DNA of 64,000 nucleotides from Paraferrimonas haliotis (GTDB lineage: Bacteria > Pseudomonadota > Gammaproteobacteria > Enterobacterales > Shewanellaceae): positions 1-64,000 of the forward strand of contig NZ_NRRB01000004.1 in NCBI RefSeq assembly GCF_002282895.1, written 5' to 3'. Below the pieces are notes generated by a model. The model saw only the letters and a program-made list of their open reading frames with translations, searched no databases and had not been told where the DNA came from. A program made the translations under genes and the position numbers. This document shows positions 19,549-28,456 of the stretch, piece by piece; the stretch's first letter is position 1, and each line of letters opens with the position of its first letter.

Positions 19549-20628
19549 TTACAGTACGCCTTTGCTTGATGGAAGTTGGTCGCTTTCTATCTTTTTCGCT
19601 TGGCGCAATGTTCGTCCAAAGGCCTTAAACAAACTTTCAACTTTATGATGCTCGTTATCGCCTTGGGTGGAAAGGTGCAAGGTACAGCGCAGTCCATCCG
19701 CTAAACTCCTAAAGAAATGAGGCACCATTTCGGTGGCCATGCCGCCGACACTGTCTCGTTTAAAGTCAGCGTTAAAAACCAAGAAAGGTCGTCCTGATAA
19801 GTCTAATAAGCACTCGGCTTTGGCTTCATCCATTGGTAAGCTAAATCCAAAACGTTGTACCCCACGCTTATCTCCTAGAGCGATGCGAATCGCTTCCCCT
19901 AATGCCAATGCGGCATCTTCAACGCTGTGATGATCGTCTACGTTAAGATCCCCTTCCATGGTTAAGGTAAGTGACAAATTTCCGTGGGTGGCAATTTGTT
20001 CCAGCATGTGATCGAAAAAACCGATACCCGTGTCAGCTTTGCAGCGGCTATTGGCGTCTAAATCCACCGACACCGATATTTGAGTTTCGCGAGTATTTCT
20101 TTGCACCTGCGCCTGGCGCGGTTTATCGAGAAGCTGACGGGCAATGGCGAGCCAATCATAGCTGTTATTGCTGCCTTGGCGTTGATAAAGCAAACCATTA
20201 ATGCCCATGGCTTGAGCCATTTGCATATCAGTGTCTCGATCACCAATAAAGGCTGACTGTTGAAAATCAATACGACCGCTGGTGAGCCAATGCTGAACCA
20301 AACCAAGCTTAGGTTTTCGGCAACTACAATTGTCGCTATCAAAATGGGGACAAATGAGCTCCTCAATAAAATGTATCCCCTGACTGGCGAAGGTTTCCAA
20401 CATTTTATTGTGCGGCTTGTCGAAATCCGCTTGTGGGTATGAACTGGTACCTAAGCCGTCTTGGTTGGACACCAACACCAATTGATAGCCGGCGTTTACG
20501 AAACGCAGCAACACCGGAATAACGTTGGGTTCAAACACCAGCTTTTCTAAACTATCAACTTGCTTATCTGTAATGGGCTCTTCGATTAAAGTGCCATCTC
20601 TATCGATAAATAAGAGCTTTTGTTTCAT
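19549..20628 (-). CDS. hisB: Bifunctional histidinol-phosphatase/imidazoleglycerol-phosphate dehydratase
   Basis: The 359-residue fusion is of the gammaproteobacterial type. Residues 1-165 are the HAD phosphatase with [12 protein letters not shown] (nucleophile Asp) and the zinc loop [11 protein letters not shown]. Residues 170-359 are the dehydratase, with the manganese-binding repeats [16 protein letters not shown] and [16 protein letters not shown]. Both activities should be intact. It starts four bases after the hisC stop. Confidence 0.97.
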   Translation of the reverse strand: MKQKLLFIDRDGTLIEEPITDKQVDSLEKLVFEPNVIPVLLRFVNAGYQLVLVSNQDGLGTSSYPQADFDKPHNKMLETFASQGIHFIEELICPHFDSDNCSCRKPKLGLVQHWLTSGRIDFQQSAFIGDRDTDMQMAQAMGINGLLYQRQGSNNSYDWLAIARQLLDKPRQAQVQRNTRETQISVSVDLDANSRCKADTGIGFFDHMLEQIATHGNLSLTLTMEGDLNVDDHHSVEDAALALGEAIRIALGDKRGVQRFGFSLPMDEAKAECLLDLSGRPFLVFNADFKRDSVGGMATEMVPHFFRSLADGLRCTLHLSTQGDNEHHKVESLFKAFGRTLRQAKKIESDQLPSSKGVL

Positions 20629-20631
20629 AAC

Positions 20632-21741
20632 TCATCCTTTTTGTGCGCAAATATCGCTAAGCGCAGTTTGAAGTCGGTTCATTTGAGATTGGTTGCCAAT
20701 GCTAAAGCGCAGGCACGAAGTCAATCGTGGGTGACTGTAGGCTCTAACCACAATGCCTTGCTTCGCTAATTGTTGTTGCACGTAGTTAGGGTCGTCAAAG
20801 CGCACTTGCACAAAGTTTGCGCCGCTGGGATACACTCGAGTGACCTGTGCTAACGTGTTAGCGAAGGTTACGAAAGATTGCTTTAACAAGTTCAATTGTT
20901 CAACCTGACTTTCCATTAAAGCTAATCCTTGGGGGCTAACTGCTTGTTCCGCTAACTCGCTGCTTGGCAACGGAATCGGGTAGGGGGCGATGACTCGATT
21001 AAGAATATCAATAATGTCGCTGCTCGCCAGTACATAGCCAACTCGAGCCCCCGCTAAAGCAAAGGCTTTAGATAGGGTTCTTAATACTACCAAATTGGGC
21101 AACTGAGATAGAAAAGGCACCATTGAGTGTTGTGGTGAGAACTCGATGTAGGCCTCGTCGACCACCACAATCTGATTGGGTAAATCTCGACAGAGTTGCT
21201 GCAGTTTATCAATAGAAACTAGATTTCCCGTAGGATTGTTTGGGTTACATACGAATACCAGCTTTGAGCGCTTTGCCTGCTCGGCTAGCTGCATGGGCAA
21301 ATCGAAGCTGTCATCCAGTGCCACTTCGACACAGGCTACATGATAGGTTTGCGCGGTAATTTGATACATGCCATAGGTGGGTACCGCGTAGCAAATGCTA
21401 TCGATTCCCGGTGTGCAAAATGCTCTAATCAGCAATTCGATGCCTTCATCGGCGCCGCGGGTAACCAATACTTGCTCATCACTCAGCTTTACGTAGTTGG
21501 CGTAATGGCTGCGAAGTTGGTTTGGTTGTGCTTCAGGATAGCGGTTAATACTCGCTGAAGATTCTCCCTCAAGAACAGTTGAAGACTCTCCGTTAAGAAC
21601 AGTTGAAGACTCAAAATTACAAAACGGTGACTCGTTGGCGTTCAACCAAATTTCGCCACTACCGCCAATGCGACGAGCCGATTGATAAGGCGTAAGTTCT
21701 AGCAGTTCGTTGCGACACAGTCGCTTTGCTAACGTAGTCAT
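20632..21741 (-). CDS. hisC: Histidinol-phosphate aminotransferase
   Basis: This is a PLP-dependent fold-type I aminotransferase (369 residues). FVCNPNNPTGN, VVDEAYIEF and the Schiff-base Lys in LRTLSKAFALAGARVGY are all present. The start overlaps the hisD stop (ATGA). Oddity: after LNANESPFCNF the protein holds an insertion of about 20 residues made of an 8-residue repeat (ESSTVLNG, ESSTVLEG, ESSA), before the conserved NRYPEAQPNQL. The ordinary enzyme has only a short turn here. The reading frame is kept and all catalytic residues are intact, so the enzyme is probably active. Confidence 0.97.
   Translation of the reverse strand: MTTLAKRLCRNELLELTPYQSARRIGGSGEIWLNANESPFCNFESSTVLNGESSTVLEGESSASINRYPEAQPNQLRSHYANYVKLSDEQVLVTRGADEGIELLIRAFCTPGIDSICYAVPTYGMYQITAQTYHVACVEVALDDSFDLPMQLAEQAKRSKLVFVCNPNNPTGNLVSIDKLQQLCRDLPNQIVVVDEAYIEFSPQHSMVPFLSQLPNLVVLRTLSKAFALAGARVGYVLASSDIIDILNRVIAPYPIPLPSSELAEQAVSPQGLALMESQVEQLNLLKQSFVTFANTLAQVTRVYPSGANFVQVRFDDPNYVQQQLAKQGIVVRAYSHPRLTSCLRFSIGNQSQMNRLQTALSDICAQKG
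21554..21616 (-). repeat. 24-base tandem repeat inside hisC
   Basis: Two full 24-base units (21554-21577 and 21578-21601) plus a partial third (21602 on) lie in frame. The units differ at a few bases. Because the unit is a multiple of three, expansion or loss keeps the frame. It encodes the Ser/Glu-rich insertion near the HisC N-terminus. Confidence 0.85.
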
Positions 21742-23018
21742 GACAGCTCCTTAAGACGAACCGCAACCGCGTTTTCGTGTGCGTTTAGCCCTTCAGCATT
21801 AGCCAGTGTCATCACACTGTCAGCAATTTTCATCAAGCCGTTCTTTGATAAGGTTTGCACAGTGAAGCGTCGCTGAAAATCCGCCAGCGACAAACTTGAT
21901 ACCGTTTTGCTGAAACCATAGGTGGGTAATACGTGATTGGTGCCCGAGGCGTAATCGCCAACAGACTCCGGGCTATAGGGACCTACGAATACTGAGCCTG
22001 CGTTTCGAATGCCCGCTAATACGGTTTGGTTCGACTCGGTTTGTAAAATCAAATGCTCAGGAGCGTAGCGATTAGATACCGCAATGGCTTGGGAAATATC
22101 TTCAACCACAATGATTCTACTGGAGGCCAACGCCTTAGCCGCGATTTCTGCCCGCGGCAGTTGTTGGAGTTGCTGTTGCACCGCATCTTGTACGCGATCG
22201 GCAAACGCACAACTTAAACACACCAACATGGCTTGCGAGTCTTCACCGTGCTCAGCTTGTGAAAGCAAGTCAGCCGCCACAAACTGCTCAGATGCCTGGT
22301 CATCTGCGATTACCAACACTTCAGAAGGGCCGGCTGGCATGTCAATACTGGCACCTTGTGGGTCAAGGCTGACTTGAGTCTTAGCCTCGGTAACATAGCG
22401 ATTACCTGGACCATAGATTTTGTCGACCTTGGGTACGGATTCAGTACCGTAGGCCATAGCGGCAATGGCTTGAGCGCCACCAACTTGAACAATTTCGCTG
22501 ACGGCGCACGCCTTTGCTGCGTATAAAATAGCGGGATTAATCGGTGGAGGACTGGCCAAGACAATGCGCTTGCAGCCGGCGATTTTTGCAGGAACAGCAA
22601 GCATTAATACCGTGCTGATCAAAGGCGCACTGCCTCCAGGAACGTACAAGCCAACGCTTTCTATGGGTTCGCTTCGTAGCTCACAAACAATACCAGGCTG
22701 GGTCTCTACCTTAATCGGCGCTGACGTTTGAGCGTTGTGAAAGCGACGAATGTTGTCAATGGCTTGGTCTATTGCTGCAACTAACGCATCGGGCAACTCG
22801 ATGGCTTGTAGATCACTTGGGTTAACCACAATGTCGTTAAGCTCATGTTTATCAAATTGCTTCGCGAACTCCCGCAGAGCACTGTCTTTCTCAGTTCTTA
22901 CCTGACCAATAATATTAGTCACGGTTGGAGACAGTGTTGCATCGGCCACCAATTGATTGCGTTGTAACACCTTTTGCTGAGCCGCTTCATTTAGCGCCTG
23001 CCATACCACTTGTTCCAT
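21738..23018 (-). CDS. hisD: Histidinol dehydrogenase
   Basis: The roughly 426-residue zinc enzyme performs the last two oxidations from histidinol to histidine with NAD. GLYVPGGSAPLISTVLMLAVPA, the zinc-binding region SEHG-like QAEHGEDSQA, and APEHLILQ with YASGTNHVLPT near the C-terminus identify it. ATG 23018 has AGGAGAG at a five-base spacing, directly after the hisG stop; an upstream in-frame start would run into hisG and does not match the family. Confidence 0.97.
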   Translation of the reverse strand: MEQVVWQALNEAAQQKVLQRNQLVADATLSPTVTNIIGQVRTEKDSALREFAKQFDKHELNDIVVNPSDLQAIELPDALVAAIDQAIDNIRRFHNAQTSAPIKVETQPGIVCELRSEPIESVGLYVPGGSAPLISTVLMLAVPAKIAGCKRIVLASPPPINPAILYAAKACAVSEIVQVGGAQAIAAMAYGTESVPKVDKIYGPGNRYVTEAKTQVSLDPQGASIDMPAGPSEVLVIADDQASEQFVAADLLSQAEHGEDSQAMLVCLSCAFADRVQDAVQQQLQQLPRAEIAAKALASSRIIVVEDISQAIAVSNRYAPEHLILQTESNQTVLAGIRNAGSVFVGPYSPESVGDYASGTNHVLPTYGFSKTVSSLSLADFQRRFTVQTLSKNGLMKIADSVMTLANAEGLNAHENAVAVRLKELS

Positions 23019-23028
23019 TGCCGCTCTC

Positions 23029-23925
23029 CTAGCCCAACATTTTTTCAATGGGCATTACCAGCACTGACGAGGCACCGAGTTCCCGTAATTCTTCCATCGT
23101 ATCCCAAAATAGATCCTCAGAGCTGACTGCGTGTATGGCCACTTTGGATGGATCATCATTTAACGGCAATATCGTTGGATTTTCAGCTCCAGGCAGTAAA
23201 TCAACAATGGCATTCAGTTGAGATTTTGGGGCGTGCAACATGATGTACTTGCTTTCGCGGGCTTTAATTACGCCGTTGATGCGCGACATTAATTTATCGA
23301 TGAGGGCTTGCTTTTCATCACTTTGAGTTACAGCGGATTGCACAATGGCCGATTGGCTTTCGAAAATAACTTGTGTTTCCACTAAACCGTTGGCCTCTAA
23401 AGTGGCTCCTGTGGATACTAAATCACAAATGCCATCCGCCAAACCAGCTCGAGGTGCCACTTCCACTGAGCCCTTTAAAAGACACTCTTGAAACTCAATG
23501 TCGCGTTCTTGCAAGTATCGCTTGAGTAAATAAGGGTAGGTGGTAGCAATGCGTTTATTTTGGAGACTGGCGAGTCCTTGGTAGTCGAACTCTTCTGGCA
23601 AGGCAATCGACAGTTTACAGCGGCCAAAATCAAGCGGTTTCAGTTTTTGGTATTGGCAAGCTTTATTGGCGGCTTGTCGCTCGAGCTCTACTTCTTCGAG
23701 AACGTTTTCCCCAACAATCCCCAAATCAACAACCCCATCCATGACTAACCCCGGTATGTCGTCGTCTCTCACTTGCAAAATATCAATCGGGAGATTATCG
23801 ACTCTGGTGATTAATCGGCGCTCGTCTACATTAAACTTGAGACCACAACGACGCAGTAACAGGTGTGACTCTTTGCTTAAACGGCCCGACTTTTGTACGG
23901 CAATTCTCAGTCGATTGTTTGTCAT
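23029..23925 (-). CDS. hisG: ATP phosphoribosyltransferase, long form
   Basis: This is the first enzyme of the pathway, feedback-inhibited by histidine. At 298 residues it is the long HisG with a C-terminal regulatory ACT-like domain (about residues 225-298), so no HisZ partner is needed. Motifs: [13 protein letters not shown] at the start, [12 protein letters not shown], and the PRPP-binding segment [17 protein letters not shown]. It is the first structural gene of the operon, 105 bases behind the leader peptide. Confidence 0.98.
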   Translation of the reverse strand: MTNNRLRIAVQKSGRLSKESHLLLRRCGLKFNVDERRLITRVDNLPIDILQVRDDDIPGLVMDGVVDLGIVGENVLEEVELERQAANKACQYQKLKPLDFGRCKLSIALPEEFDYQGLASLQNKRIATTYPYLLKRYLQERDIEFQECLLKGSVEVAPRAGLADGICDLVSTGATLEANGLVETQVIFESQSAIVQSAVTQSDEKQALIDKLMSRINGVIKARESKYIMLHAPKSQLNAIVDLLPGAENPTILPLNDDPSKVAIHAVSSEDLFWDTMEELRELGASSVLVMPIEKMLG

Positions 23926-23948
23926 TAGTTATTTCCTTTCTATCAATA

Positions 23949-23980
23949 CAAAAAAACCCTTGGAGTCCTTCCAAGGGTTT
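23949..23980 (-). terminator. his operon attenuator terminator
   Basis: Read on the minus strand, AAACCCTTGG, a 7-base loop and CCAAGGGTTT form a 10-bp stem followed by TTTTT. It lies between the His-rich leader peptide and hisG, the position of the E. coli his attenuator. A second hairpin, ATCGAA/TTCGAT at 23993-24014, lies between leader and terminator and is a candidate partner in the alternative folds. Confidence 0.92.
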
Positions 23981-24030
23981 TCATGTAGAACCATCGAAAG
24001 GATTGCCCTTCGATCGCTATGCGTCAAAGG

Positions 24031-24072
24031 CTATCGGTTATTCAAATGATGGTGATGCTGTGTGTGAAACAT
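24031..24072 (-). CDS. hisL: his operon leader peptide
   Basis: The 13-codon reading frame encodes MFHTQHHHHLNNR, with five His, four of them in a row. E. coli HisL has seven consecutive His codons in a 16-residue peptide. When charged tRNA-His is scarce the ribosome should stall at the His run and prevent formation of the downstream terminator, so that hisGDCBHAFI is transcribed. The call rests on the His run, the position upstream of hisG and the following terminator together. Confidence 0.93.
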   Translation of the reverse strand: MFHTQHHHHLNNR

Positions 24073-24272
24073 GGCGATATCCTGACGATAAATAAGTAAT
24101 GAGTAATCAAAACTAAAGCCGAACTAATAAGATTGCAAGCGCTTTTATAGCATTCTTAAAAAGCTTCAACGATTCGTGAGCGCTCGCAGTTGTTGTGTAT
24201 ACAAGTCAAACGCCGCAAGCTGTGGCATACTGGTGATACTCGACAAATATACTGAAGACTTTGTAACCATTT

Positions 24273-26165
24273 ATGTCCCTTGAAAAACTGTTTGACCAAG
24301 AGAGTCAACTGGCGCATGTGTTACCCGGTTATCAGCCACGTAAAAGTCAAGTCGAGTGCAGCATTGCAATAGACAAGGCGTTTTCTGATGCAACTGCTTT
24401 ATTGGTCGAAGCTCCCACAGGTATCGGTAAATCATTGGCGTATTTGCTTGCGGGTTTACATAAGGGCGAGCGCTTATTGGTATCGACCGCGACCAAAAGC
24501 TTACAGGAGCAGTTGGCGCTCAAAGACATAGCCATTGCCGCTCGAGCGTTAAAGCGGCCTATTTCTCATGTGGTATTAAAGGGACGTCGAAATTACATAT
24601 GCCCTTTGAAATTGTCTGACGCACTGCAAGATTACTCAAGTTTTGATGACGTCACTCAGTCTCGCTTGCTGCAACTTGAGCATTGGCAGGCTAACGACGA
24701 CACTCAAGATTTGGATAACTTTACCTTAGACTTAACGGATCAACAGCGTCGACAGGTAACCATTCAAAGCGCTGAATGTTTATCGGAATACTGCCCCAAA
24801 TTTTCACAGTGTCGCTACCAAAAACAGCGTCTAGCCGCTATCGATTGCGACGTTGTCGTCGTCAACCACCACTGGCTGTTGAGCGAATTAACCATGGCGA
24901 ATGACCAGGACTGGATCAGGTTTACTGAGCGAAATGTCGTGTTAGATGAAGCCCATTGGTTGCCTAAGGTCGGCCTGCAAATACTAACTCGTGGTTGGTG
25001 GTTTAACGCCATACTGCAATGGCCGTTATTAGTGAATGCTCAAAGCCCGCAAGCCTTTGAAATTAAACAAGCCATCTTAAACTTAGCTCAGCAGCTTCAG
25101 CATTGGTTAACTGACATCACTGACATTGAAACGGACATTAATCCTAACATTGACCGTGGCGAGCGACTGCTTGCAGCCCTCAACAACAATCCTGTGTGGT
25201 TAGGGCAATTGAACCGGCTACAACAGGATATAACAGCTCTACAGCTTAATGATCCAAAGTTAGTGCTCCTTGGGACGCAATTGACGCAAGCCTGTGAGGT
25301 GTTGAGTGGCTGCCTGCATTTGCCCACAGAACAAGTGCAAATAGAGTTTGTTGGAGGATATCCTCAGATTCGATTGTTGCAGAGTACCGAAAAAAGCTGG
25401 CAAGCGCTTTGGAACAAGTTGCCCAAAGGTAAAGCATTGATTTCGTCAAGCTTAGCCATTGAAGAAGATATGAATTGGTTTGCTCGTTTGATTGGGGTAA
25501 CGCCACAAAAAAAATTGCGATTATCGCAGACGTTTGATTATCAGCGCCAAGCTCAGTTACTCATTCCTAACGACGCTCCCCATCCTAATGCCGATTTTAA
25601 CCAACGAGCGCATTATTTAGCTATGCTAATTAGTAAGTTAGCCGATGCAGGCCAGGGGAGATGCCTGTGTTTGTTCACCAATTTGGAACTCATGCAGCAA
25701 GTGGCGTTGATGCTTTCGCAAAGCACACAGTTAAAGGTATTGGTGCAAGGACAATACCCGCAAGGCAGCCTAATCCAGCGCTTTCGCTTACTAGGCAACA
25801 GTGTATTACTGGCAAGCAAAAGCTTTTGGCAAGGCGTCGATATGCCCAGTGGCAGCGTAGTGTGTACTCTAATCGACAGAATACCTTTTATGTCACCGCA
25901 GTCTAAATCGGCGGTGGCGATGCAGCACGCAATGGCGTTGTCGCAACAACAAACCTTTAATCAGTTGACCTTACCTATGGGAATTTTAGAGCTAAAACAA
26001 GGGGTAGGTCGCTTAATTAGACGTGAAAATCAACGCGGGTTGCTGGTAATATGCGACCCGCGCTTGCAAACAGAGGCTTACGGCACAAAAATGCTAGCGT
26101 CACTGCCGCAGATGAAAAGATGTTCTAGCATAGAAGCCGCGCTTGATTACCTAAGAGAGTTATGA
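24273..26165 (+). CDS. yoaA: ATP-dependent DNA helicase YoaA (DinG/XPD-like, Fe-S)
   Basis: This is a 630-residue superfamily 2 helicase. Walker A is APTGIGKS (residues 47-54), and the DEAH box is in VVLDEAHWLP. Between them lie four cysteines (NYICPL, then AECLSEYCPKFSQC), the expected ligands of the 4Fe-4S cluster of the XPD/DinG group. C-terminal motif VI is LKQGVGRLIRRENQRG. E. coli YoaA works with the polymerase III chi subunit in repair of replication gaps. It is directly followed by tsaB with an ATGA overlap, the same order as in E. coli. Confidence 0.93.
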   Translation: MSLEKLFDQESQLAHVLPGYQPRKSQVECSIAIDKAFSDATALLVEAPTGIGKSLAYLLAGLHKGERLLVSTATKSLQEQLALKDIAIAARALKRPISHVVLKGRRNYICPLKLSDALQDYSSFDDVTQSRLLQLEHWQANDDTQDLDNFTLDLTDQQRRQVTIQSAECLSEYCPKFSQCRYQKQRLAAIDCDVVVVNHHWLLSELTMANDQDWIRFTERNVVLDEAHWLPKVGLQILTRGWWFNAILQWPLLVNAQSPQAFEIKQAILNLAQQLQHWLTDITDIETDINPNIDRGERLLAALNNNPVWLGQLNRLQQDITALQLNDPKLVLLGTQLTQACEVLSGCLHLPTEQVQIEFVGGYPQIRLLQSTEKSWQALWNKLPKGKALISSSLAIEEDMNWFARLIGVTPQKKLRLSQTFDYQRQAQLLIPNDAPHPNADFNQRAHYLAMLISKLADAGQGRCLCLFTNLELMQQVALMLSQSTQLKVLVQGQYPQGSLIQRFRLLGNSVLLASKSFWQGVDMPSGSVVCTLIDRIPFMSPQSKSAVAMQHAMALSQQQTFNQLTLPMGILELKQGVGRLIRRENQRGLLVICDPRLQTEAYGTKMLASLPQMKRCSSIEAALDYLREL

Positions 26166-26854
26166 TGAATCGAATAATTTTGGCGATTGATACCTGCACA
26201 GAGCTTTGCTCTGCAGCCTTGTGGATTAACGGTAACCTTGATGGTTTGGCCAAAGAAGCGCCGCGGGAACACAGCCAACAGTTGCTGCCAATGGTGCAAA
26301 CCTTGTTAGAGCGCCATAACCTGAAATTGACAGACATCGACGGACTGGCGTTTGGTCGAGGGCCGGGCAGTTTTACTGGCATTCGAATTTGTACCAGCAT
26401 GGCGCAAGGCTTGTCGCTCGGTGCCAACCTTCCGTGTCAGGGCGTCTCTACACTTGCAGCCATGGCCCAGCAAGCGCTGCAAGTACATCAAGTGCAGCAG
26501 GTGGTGTGCGCTATCGATGCCCGCATGGGTGAAGTGTATTTTGGCCACTATCGCTTGCAAAACGGACAGTTGCAGCAAGTGTCTAAAGAAGTCGTGGCAA
26601 CCCCTGAACAAATTCTGCAACAAGTTAGTCTAGATAGCGCTCCTGCCATTGCCGTAGGAACCGGATTCGAAAGTTACCCGCAATTGTTGCAACTCGCGCC
26701 CGCGCTTACACTGAGCGATCAGGTTCGTTTTCCTGATGCAAAAGCCATAGCATCTATAGCGGCTAGTTCAGATGAGTGGCACAGCTGTGAGTCCATAGAG
26801 CCGGTATACCTGCGCAATACCGTTACTTGGAAAAAGTTGCCGGGCAGAGAATAA
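26162..26854 (+). CDS. tsaB: tRNA threonylcarbamoyladenosine biosynthesis protein TsaB
   Basis: TsaB (YeaZ) is the scaffold partner of TsaD in making t6A37 of tRNAs that read ANN codons. The 230-residue protein has the ASKHA-type start ILAIDTCTELCSAALWING, REHSQQLLPMVQ, and FGRGPGSFTGIRICTSMAQGL, all typical. It has no catalytic metal site of its own. The start overlaps the yoaA stop by four bases; a second ATG directly follows and may serve instead. Confidence 0.95.
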   Translation: MMNRIILAIDTCTELCSAALWINGNLDGLAKEAPREHSQQLLPMVQTLLERHNLKLTDIDGLAFGRGPGSFTGIRICTSMAQGLSLGANLPCQGVSTLAAMAQQALQVHQVQQVVCAIDARMGEVYFGHYRLQNGQLQQVSKEVVATPEQILQQVSLDSAPAIAVGTGFESYPQLLQLAPALTLSDQVRFPDAKAIASIAASSDEWHSCESIEPVYLRNTVTWKKLPGRE

Positions 26855-26855
26855 C

Positions 26856-27494
26856 ATGACCAAGCAAATACGGTTTTTTAGTTTGCTGATTGCGGCAATC
26901 ATTATTACTTACGTGCCTATTATTGGTTTGCCGCTCAACTGGTTAGAAACTTATTTTCATGAAATATCGCACGCGCTAGCGACCGTATTTACCGCCGGTA
27001 CTGTAACGTCGTTGCATTTATACCTTAATGGCTCGGGACTTTGTTTCAGCCAAGGGGGGTGGTCGACCCTTATAGCCTTTAGTGGATATGCCGGCGCGTC
27101 ACTTTGGGGAGCCGCCATATTAGTGATCAGTGCGAAACCTAAGTTTGCCAAGTGGGTGTGCAGTCTCATATTGGTGTTGCTGGTTGTTAGCTTGCTGCTT
27201 TGGGTTAGAGACTTATTAACGGCTATTATCGTGATTGGCTTTGTGGCGCTGTTTGGTTTTTCTATGCGCTTTCCAAGCAATCGTTGGTTGGCGTTAGCGA
27301 TGCAGTTAGTGGGCATGACGGTGTTGCTTAATGCCATAAAAAGCCCTCTCTATTTATTGCTTACCCACAAACGAGGCGACGCCTTCATGTTAAGCCAATT
27401 AACCTATGTTCCGGCGCTGGTATGGATTGTTATGTGGTTTTCTATATCGTTAGTGTTACTTTGGTATTGTTGGAAACAACTTACTCGGTCATAA
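26856..27494 (+). CDS. M50-like integral membrane metallopeptidase, unassigned
   Basis: This is a 212-residue membrane protein with about six hydrophobic segments and the zinc-protease motif HEISH at residues 35-39, as in the M50/M50B site-2-protease-like families. The motif sits just after the first membrane helix, which is the family arrangement. There is no PDZ or CBS domain. A partner Asp motif is not obvious, so catalytic competence is unproven. It starts one base after the tsaB stop and is followed after six bases by the alpha/beta hydrolase gene, so the three are probably co-transcribed. No substrate, such as an anti-sigma factor, is seen nearby. Confidence 0.72.
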   Translation: MTKQIRFFSLLIAAIIITYVPIIGLPLNWLETYFHEISHALATVFTAGTVTSLHLYLNGSGLCFSQGGWSTLIAFSGYAGASLWGAAILVISAKPKFAKWVCSLILVLLVVSLLLWVRDLLTAIIVIGFVALFGFSMRFPSNRWLALAMQLVGMTVLLNAIKSPLYLLLTHKRGDAFMLSQLTYVPALVWIVMWFSISLVLLWYCWKQLTRS

Positions 27495-27500
27495 CAGCCT

Positions 27501-28349
27501 ATGAAATTTAACCAAACACCAGTGCCCTTAGTTGCGCAAACTTGGGGAAACTCAGAAAAGCCGTTGCTGCTGTGTTTGCACGGATGGTTAGATAATTCTC
27601 AAAGCTTTGCAGAACTTGCTCAGTATTTGAGCAACGACTTCTATATTGTGAGCTTGGACTGGTCTGGGCATGGAATGTCCGACCACCGCCCAGGAAATTA
27701 CCCTTATCATTGGGCCGATTATTTGTTGGATCTTGCGGCCGTCATCGAGGAACTCCCAAAACCGCCCTTGGCGATCATCGGTCACTCCCTTGGTGGGATA
27801 GTGGCATCGGCTTTTGTTGCGATATCGCCGGAGTCAATCAACAGGTTAGTGCTTATCGAAAGTTTTGGTCCGGTCACGGCAAAGCCTGGGCAAACTCGAG
27901 AGCAATTGCACACCAGTGTTAACCAGCACCTGAGTCGACTTAAGAAAGAAAAAGTAGCGAAACCTTTTGAGTTGTCGCGCATGATTGAGGCCCGAGCAAA
28001 GCTGTCTGGGTTAACGCCTGCGCAAGTGCAACCTATGCTTGAACGAAACGCTCGTAAGGTAGCTGGTGGTTGGTTATGGCGAAGTGATGCTCGGCTGAAC
28101 AGTGCTTCTCCGATAAAAATGAGCGAAGCGCAGGCCAAAGAGCTACTAAAGCCGCTGACAACGCCCACTTTGCTCATCCAAGGTAATTGCAGTGCTCACA
28201 AGGTAAATCGCTACCTAGAGCAGCGCCGAGACTGGTGGCGCGCGCTAACTGTAAAGTCGGTAGACGGTGGTCATCATTGTCATATGCACTCTGCACAGGA
28301 TACGGCAAATAAAATACGAATTTGGCTAGCAAACACAGGTTTGCGTTAG
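27501..28349 (+). CDS. Alpha/beta hydrolase
   Basis: This 282-residue cytosolic alpha/beta hydrolase fold protein has the oxyanion loop CLHGWLDNSQSF near residue 26, the nucleophile elbow GHSLGG with Ser96, and a likely catalytic His in VDGGHHCHM close to the C-terminus. It resembles the MEST-like or serine-hydrolase group found next to fadD in several gammaproteobacteria; an esterase, lipase or thioesterase role is possible. The position just before fadD suggests, but does not prove, a link to acyl metabolism. Confidence 0.8.
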   Translation: MKFNQTPVPLVAQTWGNSEKPLLLCLHGWLDNSQSFAELAQYLSNDFYIVSLDWSGHGMSDHRPGNYPYHWADYLLDLAAVIEELPKPPLAIIGHSLGGIVASAFVAISPESINRLVLIESFGPVTAKPGQTREQLHTSVNQHLSRLKKEKVAKPFELSRMIEARAKLSGLTPAQVQPMLERNARKVAGGWLWRSDARLNSASPIKMSEAQAKELLKPLTTPTLLIQGNCSAHKVNRYLEQRRDWWRALTVKSVDGGHHCHMHSAQDTANKIRIWLANTGLR

Positions 28350-28456
28350 TCTAGAACTATTGCTCTAAATATGTGATATTAGTCGCAAATAATAGGGCGG
28401 TTGCGAAATAGAACTTAAAAGAGCCGCTCGCAGAAAAAGAGCGCACAAAGGAGATA

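Noticed and set aside
21554-21616. CRISPR-like repeats
   Set aside because: The 24-base units are directly adjacent with no spacers, lie in frame inside hisC and encode protein repeats. No other repeat array is present in the window.
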